64,000 nt of DNA from Paenibacillus sp. GTDB taxonomy: Bacteria > Bacillota > Bacilli > Paenibacillales > YIM-B00363. Where the stretch lies: NCBI RefSeq assembly GCF_035645195.1, contig NZ_DASQNA010000016.1, forward strand, positions 62,001 to 126,000, written 5' to 3'. A program made the position numbers and the translations under genes. Below, piece after piece: positions 52,858 through 62,519 of the stretch. Position 1 is the stretch's first letter. Each line of letters begins with the position of its first letter. The notes under the pieces are model-generated. The model was not told where the DNA came from. It searched no databases and saw only the letters and a program-made list of their open reading frames with translations.

Positions 52858-53052
52858 GTGGTAAAAAGAAATTTTATTTTTTCAACTCATGACCTTCCAC
52901 ATGGAACGGATTTGATGACCGAACAGATCATTTACGTTTCATGGAGCAGATCTAACGGCGAACAACCACCGTTCGAACGGGGAACGGTGGAGGTTTGTTC
53001 GCTATTTTATTTGCTTGCTCCGTGTTCGCTCATTCTCCTACGTTCGAAATAA
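52858..53052 (+). CDS. Doubtful 64-codon open frame
   Basis: A GTG-started frame is preceded by an excellent ribosome binding site (GGGGGAGGATTTC). However, its second half overlaps an inverted repeat that probably terminates the convergent membrane protein gene, and the protein shows no family or domain. Reported only because of the strong ribosome binding site. Confidence 0.2.
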   Translation: MVKRNFIFSTHDLPHGTDLMTEQIIYVSWSRSNGEQPPFERGTVEVCSLFYLLAPCSLILLRSK

Positions 53053-53687
53053 AGACAAACTCCTAACCAAATTTGTGCGATCCCCATCGGCACAGCCAAT
53101 ATTCTGTCGTATGGGTGGGGAATGATGGCGGCTGCGACGGTCGCAACGGCGGCAACGGCGAGCAGGACAGCGCCCAAAGGCGGATGAACTTTGGCACGAA
53201 ATGTTGCGATGCCGAACAATAGCCCCCCTAAGATATACATCACTCCCGCGATCGGCGCTAAAGCCTGAAAAATTCCAAGGTCCGCTTCGCTATTCGTACC
53301 ACCAAAGATCCCCGTCATTCCCTCGACGAACTTCGGGGCATCCGTTGTAAGCAGCGGCAGAACAAAGGCTTCAACGAAGCTGAATGCCGCTGAAATTAAC
53401 CAAAAGAGGCCAAACATGATCCATCCGAACAAGCCGAGCCAACCGGACTCTTCCACCTGTCTAGTGTAGATCCCTGTTATTCCGATCAGGCTAGAGAGGG
53501 ACATCACCATGGTCAAGCATGCGACAATGACCCACAATTGCGAATTGACGGAAGACAGATCGTCGGCTGGATGGATCAATTGGATGAGAATATATAATAT
53601 CCCTGCTAATACTAAAAACAAGCCCGCCCAACGGGTTAGACTTGCCGCCGATAATTTCCGTTCCCTTGCCTTGCTGCCCTGGTTCAT
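53007..53687 (-). CDS. Integral membrane protein of unknown function (DUF4386-like layout)
   Basis: 226 residues with six hydrophobic helices (for example TRWAGLFLVLAGILYILIQL, SLIGITGIYTRQVEESGWLG and LGAVLLAVAAVATVAAAIIP). The start follows GGAGG. The layout of helices and the segment GITGIYTRQ recall small DUF4386-like or stress-associated membrane proteins, but I do not recognise a family with certainty. It stands alone. Confidence 0.72.
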   Translation of the reverse strand: MNQGSKARERKLSAASLTRWAGLFLVLAGILYILIQLIHPADDLSSVNSQLWVIVACLTMVMSLSSLIGITGIYTRQVEESGWLGLFGWIMFGLFWLISAAFSFVEAFVLPLLTTDAPKFVEGMTGIFGGTNSEADLGIFQALAPIAGVMYILGGLLFGIATFRAKVHPPLGAVLLAVAAVATVAAAIIPHPYDRILAVPMGIAQIWLGVCLYFERRRMSEHGASK

Positions 53688-53854
53688 TTCATTTCCTCCA
53701 CTTTTCGAATTTGTATCATTGTCAACTTACGCAATGGCCATGGACTGCCTCTCACCGCCGTCCGCGCGCCGGCATCCGGTACGTCAACCTTGTTGCTTGC
53801 TAATGACAATGTAACATTCTCGGCTTCTTCCCACTTTCCCAATCTTGCTGTAAT

Positions 53855-53881
53855 GAAAAAAAAGCACCTCGTTAGAGGTGC
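53855..53881 (-). terminator. Intrinsic terminator after the stalk-domain gene cluster
   Basis: GCACCTC and GAGGTGC around GTTA are followed by eight T residues on the minus strand, 46 bases after the stop at 53927. Confidence 0.88.
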
Positions 53882-53926
53882 TTCGATGGTGGTTCTCCGC
53901 GGGGTACCGCCCTTGCATACGAATCG

Positions 53927-55618
53927 TTACTGCTTCGTGCCTTCATAGTACATTCCCAACGTGTATACTTGGAACACGCCCCGGTTAAATCGTACGTTCC
54001 AATCGGCTCCGTATTGGAAGTTCGCAAGCGTAATTTCACCCTGTACCTCGGCCGGGCCCCATGTTCCTTTGAACACGTTCGTCCCCAATGTATACTGCCA
54101 AGTGGAATCGGCGCGGATCACAAGCCGCCCGCCGGCCACACCCGGTGTGTATTTGCCTTGACCGCTGCCCGGCACGTCAGTTCCGACACCAGGAATCCAC
54201 AACTCCCATGTTCCTACAAAAGAGAGGTTGGGATCTTCGGGGTCTGCAGGTTGTTCCGGCTGCTGCTCCTCAGGCGGCTTTGTGTCTGGAGGAGTCTCTT
54301 TGCCGGGGTCGGGTTCATCCGGTTTTCCATCCGTTCCGCCTGTTTGACTCTGTCCGGTGATTGTAATTTTTCGAGTCTTGTTATCAAACGTGACTTCCTG
54401 TTTCAGATTTTCGCTTACGAATCGAACGGGAACCATCGTGATGCCTTGAATAGAAGTGGCCGGAGCATCCATCACCACCGTCTTGCCATTTACGGTCGCT
54501 ACGGAATTATCGAGCCCAAGGGTAATGATCTGACCCTCGTGTACTATAGTAATTTCGCGTGTCGCGCCATTCCAGTCTACCTTCGCGCCGATTGCCTCCC
54601 CAATGAAGCGCAGCGGCACCATTGTCCGATAGTTTAGCGTCGTGGGAGCGGCATCCAATGTATGCGCCTTCCCGTTTACGACCGCTTGACGGCTCCCCAT
54701 ACTTAATTCAATGGTTCGCCTCGATAAGGATTCCTTCTTGATCACCTTGTATACTATCGGTTTAGAAAAAACGGCTTTGCCGGATTCGTCGTAAGCTGCA
54801 AGCCTGTATACATAGGTGTGCCCGGCGAAGGCGTAATGATCCGTGAACTCCGGCTTATCTAAAGCGAAGTCGTTCATTTTAACATACGGCTCTCCATTAT
54901 CCGATCGGTAGACATCAAATTGCGACCCGGAGACCGCCTTCAAAGGCAATACGATAGGACCTTCCACGACTTGGTATACTTCTATAGCTTGCTCTAGGTC
55001 CTTCTTTGGATCACCGAGTACCGTTGTTTCTTCCGTCGGCTTCGGATTCTCCGGTTTTGGTTTTTCCGGCGTTGGTTTTTCCGGCGTTGGTTTTTCCGGT
55101 TTCGGGTTCTCCGGCACCGTCGATTCGCCGCCGGCATTCCCGCCGGCGGTTTCGATTGCGTACGAGAAGAACACCTTCGTAATGGCCCCGCTGTAATCCT
55201 CGTTATACCGATCAATGCGAAGCTTCGCATATTTACCGTCGTGCAGCTGAATTACGTAAATCGTACCCTTCCCGACTTTCTGCGTATTCGAGAAGCGGAG
55301 CCCGGCTAAGGAGGTGGATGCTTCGAATGTCTCGCCATCGACCACGGCGATCGCGCTTGCGCCTATGCTTCCTTTATAATCGATGACAACGTCCGCTTCG
55401 GCTGCGCCCGCCATTTGCTGTCGGGCCAGATTTAAACCGCCCTTGTCGAGAACATTCCCCGACCAATTCAAGGTGTATATACTAGGCGAGTCATAAGTGC
55501 CTGTCTGCACGGCGCCCCAGCTCGTCATGGAGGCGGCTCCGGCTTTCCCGAGCGGGAGCAGAAGCAGGATGAGGCACAAACCGATCAGCGTCTTAAAGTA
55601 CAAATATTTATTGGTCAA
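53927..55618 (-). CDS. Secreted protein with copper-amine-oxidase-like stalk domains, paralogue 1
   Basis: 563 residues. The signal peptide ends near AGAAS (residue 30). An N-terminal beta domain (WGAVQTGTYDSPSIYTLNWS), a low-complexity Pro/Glu/Lys linker with PTPEKPTPEKPKPENPKP repeats, a small fibronectin-like piece, then two copies of the copper amine oxidase N-terminal-like fold (VNGKAHTLDAAP and RTMVPLRFIGEAIGAKVDWN; VNGKTVVMDAPATS and TMVPVRFVSENLKQEVTFD). A second Pro/Glu linker and a C-terminal beta domain of 90 residues follow. The start is a TTG at 55618 after AGGGGAG. Probably anchored or retained at the cell surface. Function unknown. Overall homologous to the protein at 55632, 13 bases upstream. 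Confidence 0.82.
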   Translation of the reverse strand: MTNKYLYFKTLIGLCLILLLLPLGKAGAASMTSWGAVQTGTYDSPSIYTLNWSGNVLDKGGLNLARQQMAGAAEADVVIDYKGSIGASAIAVVDGETFEASTSLAGLRFSNTQKVGKGTIYVIQLHDGKYAKLRIDRYNEDYSGAITKVFFSYAIETAGGNAGGESTVPENPKPEKPTPEKPTPEKPKPENPKPTEETTVLGDPKKDLEQAIEVYQVVEGPIVLPLKAVSGSQFDVYRSDNGEPYVKMNDFALDKPEFTDHYAFAGHTYVYRLAAYDESGKAVFSKPIVYKVIKKESLSRRTIELSMGSRQAVVNGKAHTLDAAPTTLNYRTMVPLRFIGEAIGAKVDWNGATREITIVHEGQIITLGLDNSVATVNGKTVVMDAPATSIQGITMVPVRFVSENLKQEVTFDNKTRKITITGQSQTGGTDGKPDEPDPGKETPPDTKPPEEQQPEQPADPEDPNLSFVGTWELWIPGVGTDVPGSGQGKYTPGVAGGRLVIRADSTWQYTLGTNVFKGTWGPAEVQGEITLANFQYGADWNVRFNRGVFQVYTLGMYYEGTKQ

Positions 55619-55631
55619 TGAGGTTCTCCCC

Positions 55632-57425
55632 TTATTTCTTCAAGCTTGCAATATAATAGGGCAGCCACATGGCGCTGCCGTCCGCCCATTTACCGGCGTC
55701 GTAGGCCACCATTGTTTTGCCGTTTCCATTATATAGCAGCGACCAATTAATACCGTCCGGTCCGTTCTCCAGAATGATGGAGTACTCATAACCGTATACC
55801 TCATTGACCTTAGACGGCCGCCATTTCCCGGATACCGTTGTCTTTGTCTTAAAGGTATAAGTTCCGTCCGCATGAATCGTCAGGGTGCCTCCATCGGCGC
55901 CTGGGTTATATTCATGTGTAGCGTAATTGCCCGTATCCTTGTAATACAAATTTGTCGCGCCGCCCTCGATCCAAAGATCGTAGTTTCCAACGAAGGACGT
56001 GAAATCATATTCTTTCGTCGCGAATTGGTCAATTTGGTCCGGATTGTCGGAAGCTTTCACACCTTCATAAGTCGGTATCCAGTAGACCGTAATTTTCGTA
56101 TTGTACAAAGCATTATTGGAATAGGCTCCTTTTCTGAGCAGTTCAATCTTACCTTCCGTCAGCGGAACAACCGCCCAGTCCGCCTCTTCCATAGCACGGT
56201 GTAAAATAAGCGAGGAGGGGTTGTTTTCCACCTCGTTTTCCTTTGCGATGCTCCATACGCCGGCATACTCGCCTTGGTGCCTCATTTTGATAGCGTAGGT
56301 GCCGTCTTGATAGATGCTTAATGATCCGCTTTGCGGATCCGATGCCGAAGACTCTTTGATTCGAACATCCCAATTACCGAACATGGATACAACGAATCCT
56401 TGTCCTTGCGCCGGCTTTTGAACGGAGGTCTGATTCGGTAGTGCAGCAGCCAATTCGCCTGAAATTGTAATGGAACCTGTTGCTTGATCGAATTGCACCT
56501 GCTGGTTGAAATTTTCGCTGATGAACCGGAGCGGTACGAGTGTTGACTGACCGATGATCCTTGGCGGAACATCCAGTTTCTTGCTTACCCCGTTGATCAT
56601 CGCTGTCGGTTTGTTAATCCACAGTTCGATCGTCTGTGTGCCCGAGGTTAGGCTGATTTTCTGCTCAGCCCCATCCCATTTCACTTCGGCTCCTAGCGCT
56701 TCGGCCAGGAAGCGGAACGGTACGAGCGTGGTGCCGTTCACGACGGCCGGCGGCGCTTGCAGCGTTGTTTGCTTACCCTGTACGATAGCGGAGTTTTGGC
56801 CGATTGTAAGCGTAATGGAAGATTTACCTTTCGAGACTGGTGCAGGCGTCGGAGCGACGGGGGGTTGGGTCGGTGCGGATTCCGGTTTGGGGACTGCCGG
56901 GGGAACTTCCTGCACCGGTGTAATCGTACTGGGTGCCGCAGCCTCCCGCTCCAGCACATAACTGAAGGAGACGCTTTGGTAGGAAGACCCATTCTCAGGG
57001 GACAGTCGATCAATCTGAAGCTTCGCGTAACGGCCATCGCTGAGCATTACTAGGTAAATGTCGCCCGCCGCTAAGGTATACGAATTCGTAAAACCCGTAA
57101 GATCCCGGGACGTTGAGGCGGTCAGCGGTTCGTTGGGCAATTTCAAGATTGACGCAGCCCCGATTGCGCCGTACTGATTGATGACAAAGTCAGCTTCCGT
57201 CGGTTCGGCGGTGGTACGCTGCTCAGAAAGCGCGAAGCCTCCCCGATCTAAAACGTTTCCAGACCAATTCAGTGTATAGGGATGGAGAGGCTGGTAGATT
57301 CCGGTTTTGACCTCCCCCCATTGCAAGGCGCCGCTGCCCGCCTCCGCCTGAATGGGCTGAGAAGAGAACGGCAGCAGCAGGGTTGCTACGACAACCGAAA
57401 GCAGGAAGGTGAATACTTTTGTCAA
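55632..57425 (-). CDS. Secreted protein with copper-amine-oxidase-like stalk domains, paralogue 2
   Basis: About 597 residues from the TTG at 57425, seven bases after AAGGAG. Signal peptide to about residue 28, then the same N-terminal beta domain (QWGEVKTGIYQPLHPYTLNW), a short Pro-rich linker and two stalk repeats (LQAPPAVVNGTTLVPFRFLA; LDVPPRIIGQSTLVPLRFIS). Two C-terminal beta modules follow, each opening with a similar strand (FGNWDVRIKE; VGNYDLWIEG). Paralogue 1 has one such module, so this gene seems to carry a duplicated module. The two genes form an operon ended by the terminator at 53855. Confidence 0.82.
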   Translation of the reverse strand: MTKVFTFLLSVVVATLLLPFSSQPIQAEAGSGALQWGEVKTGIYQPLHPYTLNWSGNVLDRGGFALSEQRTTAEPTEADFVINQYGAIGAASILKLPNEPLTASTSRDLTGFTNSYTLAAGDIYLVMLSDGRYAKLQIDRLSPENGSSYQSVSFSYVLEREAAAPSTITPVQEVPPAVPKPESAPTQPPVAPTPAPVSKGKSSITLTIGQNSAIVQGKQTTLQAPPAVVNGTTLVPFRFLAEALGAEVKWDGAEQKISLTSGTQTIELWINKPTAMINGVSKKLDVPPRIIGQSTLVPLRFISENFNQQVQFDQATGSITISGELAAALPNQTSVQKPAQGQGFVVSMFGNWDVRIKESSASDPQSGSLSIYQDGTYAIKMRHQGEYAGVWSIAKENEVENNPSSLILHRAMEEADWAVVPLTEGKIELLRKGAYSNNALYNTKITVYWIPTYEGVKASDNPDQIDQFATKEYDFTSFVGNYDLWIEGGATNLYYKDTGNYATHEYNPGADGGTLTIHADGTYTFKTKTTVSGKWRPSKVNEVYGYEYSIILENGPDGINWSLLYNGNGKTMVAYDAGKWADGSAMWLPYYIASLKK

Positions 57426-57748
57426 ATGGCACACTCCTTCGAATTCTAATATGGTTTTATTCGGTTCGCGAGGAAATTTCGATTAAATTGTAGCATATTA
57501 GTCGGATATTTTGGGCACATTTCAGGAATAATTTGTGCCTTAAGCCGGATACGTGCGAAGCCCATAATCCATCTAAAGAAGTAAAAAAGTCCTCAGTTAC
57601 AGTGAAATTATGCAGAAAGCGCTTGTTACTATTCTTAATTTTATTTTCCCATTTTCTAGAAAACAGGTAACGGGACTAATTTCTACAACGAAAAAAGCAA
57701 TGTGCCTATCCCCTTGGGATTCGGCGCATTGCTCCTGTTGATCGACAT
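57426..57748. other. Intergenic region with terminator of the GIY-YIG gene
   Basis: 323 bases. Apart from the terminator at 57691-57733 I see no gene. AGAAAGCGCTTGTT at 57612-57625 resembles a cre site only loosely. The rest is AT-rich and likely holds the promoter of the stalk-protein operon. Confidence 0.5.
57691..57733 (-). terminator. Intrinsic terminator after the GIY-YIG gene
   Basis: GCAATGCGCC and GGCACATTGC arms are followed by TTTTTTCG on the minus strand. Confidence 0.8.
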
Positions 57749-58102
57749 TTATGGATTTATTTTATCTACGTTGTATTTTGCCCCAAGCTTGTTCGCTATA
57801 TAGATTTCGTAAATTTCCCGCTCCACGGGATCCTCTACGATGCACACCTCTATTTTCGCCACTTCATCCCTGTGATTCTTGATGGGCGAGACGGTATCCT
57901 CAAAATGCTTCTTAATCCGCTGCCGTAACTTCCGAGCCTTTCCGACAAAGAGCAGTTCGTCCTTGCCGTTGTAGAACATGAAGATGCCGCCTTTTTCCCT
58001 GGTGATCAGGTGGAAATCCGTAAACCCATAAATATGACTCAATTCTGGAGCCTCTTGTTTATAGATCGTTACTTCCGGCGTTGGGATGGTAATCGTTATC
58101 AA
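57749..58102 (-). CDS. GIY-YIG nuclease superfamily protein
   Basis: 117 residues. The GIY-YIG fold is recognisable from GGIFMFYNGKDELLFVGKAR followed by KLRQRIKKHF, with the GIY and YIG tyrosines replaced by Phe (FMF and LFVGK), and an acidic residue in VEREIYEIYIANKLGAKYN. Short stand-alone members of this type occur widely in Bacillus-like bacteria, often without known function; nuclease activity is uncertain given the altered motif. The start is a TTG at 58102, 11 bases after AAGAGGA. Confidence 0.82.
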   Translation of the reverse strand: MITITIPTPEVTIYKQEAPELSHIYGFTDFHLITREKGGIFMFYNGKDELLFVGKARKLRQRIKKHFEDTVSPIKNHRDEVAKIEVCIVEDPVEREIYEIYIANKLGAKYNVDKINP

Positions 58103-58197
58103 GTTTAACCACGTCCTCTTAACATATAGGGTTACATCGTAACATAGATAATCGTTATCGTCTCTTTAAAAGTAGTATATACCTATATGGATCGCTG

Positions 58198-59751
58198 CTA
58201 TTCAAAATGGTTAATCAACGCCAATGCCTCTTCATGATCAGGCTCGAGCTCCAACAATTTTCGTAAGTACATCACCGCATCTTCGACTAACCCTAACTCG
58301 AAACAACAAATGGATAGACAATAAAAAACGGTTGATACGACCTCTTCCCGCTCCTGACGTATCGAAGTTTCCAAAAACCATTTGGATTTTTCGTACATCC
58401 CCATCTCAAACAGTACCAATCCGGCATCGAGCGCTAAGTCATAACGCTGCTGCTCCATGGCGTAATACGATGACCACATCATCTGTATGCCTCTCACAAT
58501 ATCCTGCTTTTCTTCGTCGTTTGCATCCGGTAATAGTTTGGATATCTGCTTCGTGTTCTGAACGAAAAATTCTGCATCATATCCGCCCAAACGCCAAAAA
58601 CTTAATAATTGCTGCATTCCCATGCTATCTTGATTGCGATCCACCCAGACCTTCAAACTAAAAAACTCGTCCGGACCGAAACGTTCAATACTTCGGCGAA
58701 AAGCCAATCGAATATTTGCATAATCCATGGGTTTGTCCAAGTTGAGTATACAGCCGACATTTAAATTTTTATAATGATGCGGGGGGAATAACGCGGTTGC
58801 TCCTCTCTGCTCGAAGACGTGCCGAATCGCGTGGTAGTTTGCCGTTAAAGAGAAACTTCCATGCAAGATCAACTCCGGCGGTTCCGCGAACTTCCAGCTA
58901 TCCAGTAAGTGATCTCCTTTGTCCGCCGTGATCAATACGAATCCCGCTTGAGATAACCGATTCAAACGTTCCAAACAATCTAACCCAGAGACAGGAAATA
59001 AAATATGCGAGTCTTCGAGTTGTTCCCGGTACATGGAAATGACATCATAGTAAGGGTAGTTTTTTTGTTCGTACTCAGGCGCCCGTCGATACTCATATTG
59101 TAAGGCGATTTGCTGTAACCATTCCGATGCTTTCATCTCATCGTTACGTTCGGGATATTCGACAATGACATCTGCTTCATAAATTTGCCCGTCACCAATA
59201 TAAATCAATTCTTGTGGAATGCTATCAAAAAAGTAATTGGCAATAATGATTAACGGTTGTTTTACATCTCCTGCACGAATCGTCGTGCCGGATACAACGA
59301 GGTCTAGCACTGTATCATGGACTGCATCGAATCGCGCAAAATCCAGTAATCCCTCGGTAATATAAGATTGTAGGGCGGGATGTGCCTTCCAAGCCATCAC
59401 ATTGTTTATCGCCAGATCCGTCATGATATACCGGAACGAAGGCAGCGAGATCCCCGCGTAGTCCCTCAACTGGCACAACTCATGCAAGACATGGTAAGCA
59501 AGACGTCCCGCTCCTGCTCCAAGTTCCACAATGTAAACAGGATTTTCCAGATCCCCTTTATTGGCTCGGTCTTGAAGAAACCCAAAGATCATTTCTGCAT
59601 ATGCAGCGGCGATCATGGGATTACTCGTTATAAATTGAGGAACTTGGTCATTCCTCCACGCCTCCGTTCCTTCCTCTTCATAATATTTACGCTGGAAATC
59701 CCAAATAGGCGCTTCACTGAAGCGGTAACGTTCTTTTTTATACCCTGTCAT
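58198..59751 (-). CDS. MidA/SAM-dependent methyltransferase-like protein with C-terminal TPR
   Basis: 517 residues, cytoplasmic. Residues about 70-330 are a class I SAM-binding fold of the MidA/NDUFAF7 type: motif I PVYIVELGAGAGRLAYHVLH, then FRYIMTDLAINNVMAWKAHP and IIIANYFFDSIPQELIYI. Residues about 410-515 contain helical pairs of the TPR kind (AMEQQRYDLALDAGLVLFEM, then LGLVEDAVMYLRKLLELEPD). The combination suggests a protein methyltransferase with a built-in partner-binding arm. The substrate is unknown. The start has AGGAGCG. It stands alone. Confidence 0.78.
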   Translation of the reverse strand: MTGYKKERYRFSEAPIWDFQRKYYEEEGTEAWRNDQVPQFITSNPMIAAAYAEMIFGFLQDRANKGDLENPVYIVELGAGAGRLAYHVLHELCQLRDYAGISLPSFRYIMTDLAINNVMAWKAHPALQSYITEGLLDFARFDAVHDTVLDLVVSGTTIRAGDVKQPLIIIANYFFDSIPQELIYIGDGQIYEADVIVEYPERNDEMKASEWLQQIALQYEYRRAPEYEQKNYPYYDVISMYREQLEDSHILFPVSGLDCLERLNRLSQAGFVLITADKGDHLLDSWKFAEPPELILHGSFSLTANYHAIRHVFEQRGATALFPPHHYKNLNVGCILNLDKPMDYANIRLAFRRSIERFGPDEFFSLKVWVDRNQDSMGMQQLLSFWRLGGYDAEFFVQNTKQISKLLPDANDEEKQDIVRGIQMMWSSYYAMEQQRYDLALDAGLVLFEMGMYEKSKWFLETSIRQEREEVVSTVFYCLSICCFELGLVEDAVMYLRKLLELEPDHEEALALINHFE

Positions 59752-60039
59752 TTCAACGCTCCTGCTCCCTGGGTGTTATTTCAAATCGCCGCGGCCATCC
59801 GCAAACATGGCTGCTCCTTTTTCATTTTCCCACTTTTGCCTTTATTTAAAACTTTGCTCCATGAACGGGTTGAACCCCTGACATGCCCTTACTATACTAA
59901 CACCGAATGCCCGCGGCTAACAGCGAACTAACAAGATTCCGTCACTGCTGGCTGCGTCTCACTGTACTCCGTAACCGGTTGTCGGCGAAAAAAATAGCCT
60001 GCGACTACGCAGGCTAGAAATGGATGTTCTACCAAACAA

Positions 60040-61488
60040 CTAATGCTCCGTTGGAATATCGTTTTGCGACGTATTCCCTAATGGCAAAATTACCTTAACC
60101 GTGGTTCCTTCATTCAACCTGCTTGAAATGTTCAGCGATCCTTGATGGTCTTCAATGATTTTACGACAAACCATAAGCCCTAACCCTGTTCCCTTTTCCT
60201 TTGTGGTATAGAAAGGTTCCCCAATTCGCTTCAGTTTGTCTTCGGGTATGCCCTCACCCTGGTCAATAATGCGTAAGCAAATGCTGCCCTCTTCGTGTTT
60301 GTTAACCGATATCATCACTTGCCCGCCATTTGGCATTGCTTCTATCGCGTTTTTAAGGAAATTGATAAATATTTGCTTCATTTGATTCTCATCGCATTGT
60401 ATGAAAGCCGGCACGTTATGTTCGCACTTCAATTTCACTTCAATATTGTACAAATGCACCTGCGGATCCATAAGTGTGCAAACCTGCTCAAGCAAGGCTC
60501 TTATATCCACTTGCTTTAATTTCGTAGCTTGCGGTTTGGCCAGGAGCAATAACTCGTTTAGAATGAGTTCGATTCTGTTCATTTCATCTGTCAAAATTTC
60601 AAAATAGTAAGGCTTTCCGTGACCCTCCGCTTTCATCAATTGATGAAATCCCTTGATCGACGTTAAAGGATTACGAATTTCATGGGCAATGCTCGCAGCA
60701 AGCTGACCCGCTAAGCTCAGTTTCTCCGAATTCAAAAGCAGCTCATGGGTCTTTTTCCTTTCTGTGATATCCCGTATGATGGCACTCCAGTAATATTCGC
60801 CGTTCGTTTGCCAACAATTGAGAGAGATCTCCGCAGGGAACTCCGTGCCGTCCTTTCGAAGTCCGCTCAATTCGACCATTCGTCCAATCGCCATGGATTG
60901 TCCTGTGTCGCGGAGACGCTTAAGGCCTCGACGGTATGTCTCTTTGAGATGCTCAGGCACAATAATCTCGAGATCTTGTCCGATGGCTTCCTGTTCTTTA
61001 TAGCCAAAAAGCGCCTCTGCCCCTTTATTCCACGCTATAATTTTCGTGCTTTGATTTGCCAAAATAATGGCGTCGCTTACCGATTCGACGATCGCTTGCT
61101 TGGCCTGCTGCGCTGCTTTCTTCGCGAGTAGCAGCTCATGTTCGAGTTTTTTTCTATTCACTGTTTTAATAAAGATACAATCAATGACCGTTACTCCGTC
61201 CTGTTCGCGACACATCCCATTAAGGAGGACTGGCACTTCAGACCCGTCGCCGGATTGCAAAGTGAAGTACATCTCCTCCACCTTGCCATGCATCTTCAGC
61301 ATAGGAAAAATATACACTTGGTAGAAAAGCTTGCTCGGCTCCGTTAAAATTGCATCCACATGCCGACCCTCAATATTGCTGCGCTCTGCATTGATCCACT
61401 CCAAGAGCTTATCATTCATCGACTGAATGAAGCCCTCTAGAGATAATGATAAAAACCCACATGGCAACTGATTTGCATGGATGATCAT
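60040..61488 (-). CDS. PAS-PAS sensor histidine kinase coupled to RsbQ-like hydrolase
   Basis: 482 residues, no membrane segment. A first PAS domain (about residues 1-110, [20 protein letters not shown]), a coiled coil, a second PAS domain (about 130-245, [20 protein letters not shown]), then HisKA ([20 protein letters not shown]) and HATPase ([37 protein letters not shown]). The ATG overlaps the stop of the RsbQ-like gene by four bases. In B. subtilis, RsbQ works with RsbP, a PAS domain joined to a PP2C phosphatase that controls sigma-B. Here the PAS partner is a kinase instead. No response regulator is adjacent; Spo0F-like phosphorelay input is one possibility. Confidence 0.9.
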   Translation of the reverse strand: MIIHANQLPCGFLSLSLEGFIQSMNDKLLEWINAERSNIEGRHVDAILTEPSKLFYQVYIFPMLKMHGKVEEMYFTLQSGDGSEVPVLLNGMCREQDGVTVIDCIFIKTVNRKKLEHELLLAKKAAQQAKQAIVESVSDAIILANQSTKIIAWNKGAEALFGYKEQEAIGQDLEIIVPEHLKETYRRGLKRLRDTGQSMAIGRMVELSGLRKDGTEFPAEISLNCWQTNGEYYWSAIIRDITERKKTHELLLNSEKLSLAGQLAASIAHEIRNPLTSIKGFHQLMKAEGHGKPYYFEILTDEMNRIELILNELLLLAKPQATKLKQVDIRALLEQVCTLMDPQVHLYNIEVKLKCEHNVPAFIQCDENQMKQIFINFLKNAIEAMPNGGQVMISVNKHEEGSICLRIIDQGEGIPEDKLKRIGEPFYTTKEKGTGLGLMVCRKIIEDHQGSLNISSRLNEGTTVKVILPLGNTSQNDIPTEH

Positions 61489-62303
61489 TTATCTTGCGAC
61501 ATTGTGAGGTAGTCATTGATCAGTGCTACGGTTTCCTCCGGATGGCTCAAATGAGGACAGTGTCCCGTTGCTTGCATATATCGGATGTCGCTGCCAGGCA
61601 TGTGGCGAAGAAGGTATTCCCCTACTTCTCTTGGAGCGATCGCGTCTTCAGCGCATTGCAAAACAAGCGACGGAACGGTCGCTTTCGATAATTCCTTCCG
61701 GTAATCAGATAAGAAGGTCGCCTTTGCGAAGTTGACGGCAATGACCGGATCGGTCGAACAGAAGCTTTCTTCCAATTCCCCGGATAATTCCGGGCGATCC
61801 GCATTTTGCATAATAATAGGGGCCAGATAATTTGCCCATTGGATATAATTTTTCTCCATCAATTCAATGAGACCTTCCAACGCGCTCATTTCAAACCCGC
61901 CGGCGTACTCAGGAGGATCATTCAAATAACACGGAGAAGGTCCGATCATGATGAGTCGTTCGAAGTACTTGGGATCCTGTATAGAAGCGAGCAGGCCGAT
62001 CATCCCGCTGACGGAGTGTCCTACGAAAATAGCCTTCTCTAATTGGAGAGAAGCAAGGACATCCAATACATCTTGGGCATAACCGGAGAGTTGACTGTAT
62101 CTTGTATGGTCGTAGTATCGAAGGTCGGTCTTTCCTGCGCCTACATAATCGAAGGTAATAACGCGATAATCTTGTTCAAACGCCGGAGCGACATACCTCC
62201 ACATTCTCTGATCGCAACCGAAACCTGGAGCAAAGATGATGACCTTATCGCCAGATCCTGTTATTTTCACGTCATTTCGCTTTATAATATCGATGTTGTC
62301 CAC
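61485..62303 (-). CDS. rsbQ: RsbQ-like alpha/beta hydrolase
   Basis: About 272 residues of the RsbQ/KAI2/D14 group. Close match to B. subtilis RsbQ as I know it: [59 protein letters not shown] and [19 protein letters not shown]. The catalytic triad is the serine in FVGHSVSG, the aspartate in CAEDAIAP and the histidine in [14 protein letters not shown] place the start at the GTG at 62303, eight bases after AAGGAGG. Longer frames would translate that site. It probably processes or binds a small ligand and passes the signal to the PAS domain of the overlapping kinase. Confidence 0.93.
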   Translation of the reverse strand: MDNIDIIKRNDVKITGSGDKVIIFAPGFGCDQRMWRYVAPAFEQDYRVITFDYVGAGKTDLRYYDHTRYSQLSGYAQDVLDVLASLQLEKAIFVGHSVSGMIGLLASIQDPKYFERLIMIGPSPCYLNDPPEYAGGFEMSALEGLIELMEKNYIQWANYLAPIIMQNADRPELSGELEESFCSTDPVIAVNFAKATFLSDYRKELSKATVPSLVLQCAEDAIAPREVGEYLLRHMPGSDIRYMQATGHCPHLSHPEETVALINDYLTMSQDK

Positions 62304-62519
62304 ACAGAGCTCCTCCTTCATTATAAAACGAGAAACATTATGAAATTGAAATATTATCCTAACAATGAATTCTAACAAATTATTTGAAATAATTATACAT
62401 TTTTTCGGAAAATCAGCCTCAGCAGGATCATTCCGTTAGGTCTGTAGCAAGCTATTTTTGAACAACCCACCCTTTTCAAATTTGTAACCACCCTAAGGAA
62501 TTCTACATAGACTAATATG

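Noticed and set aside
57612-57625. cre site upstream of the stalk-protein operon
   Set aside because: Several mismatches to the consensus at the outer positions; position relative to a promoter unclear.
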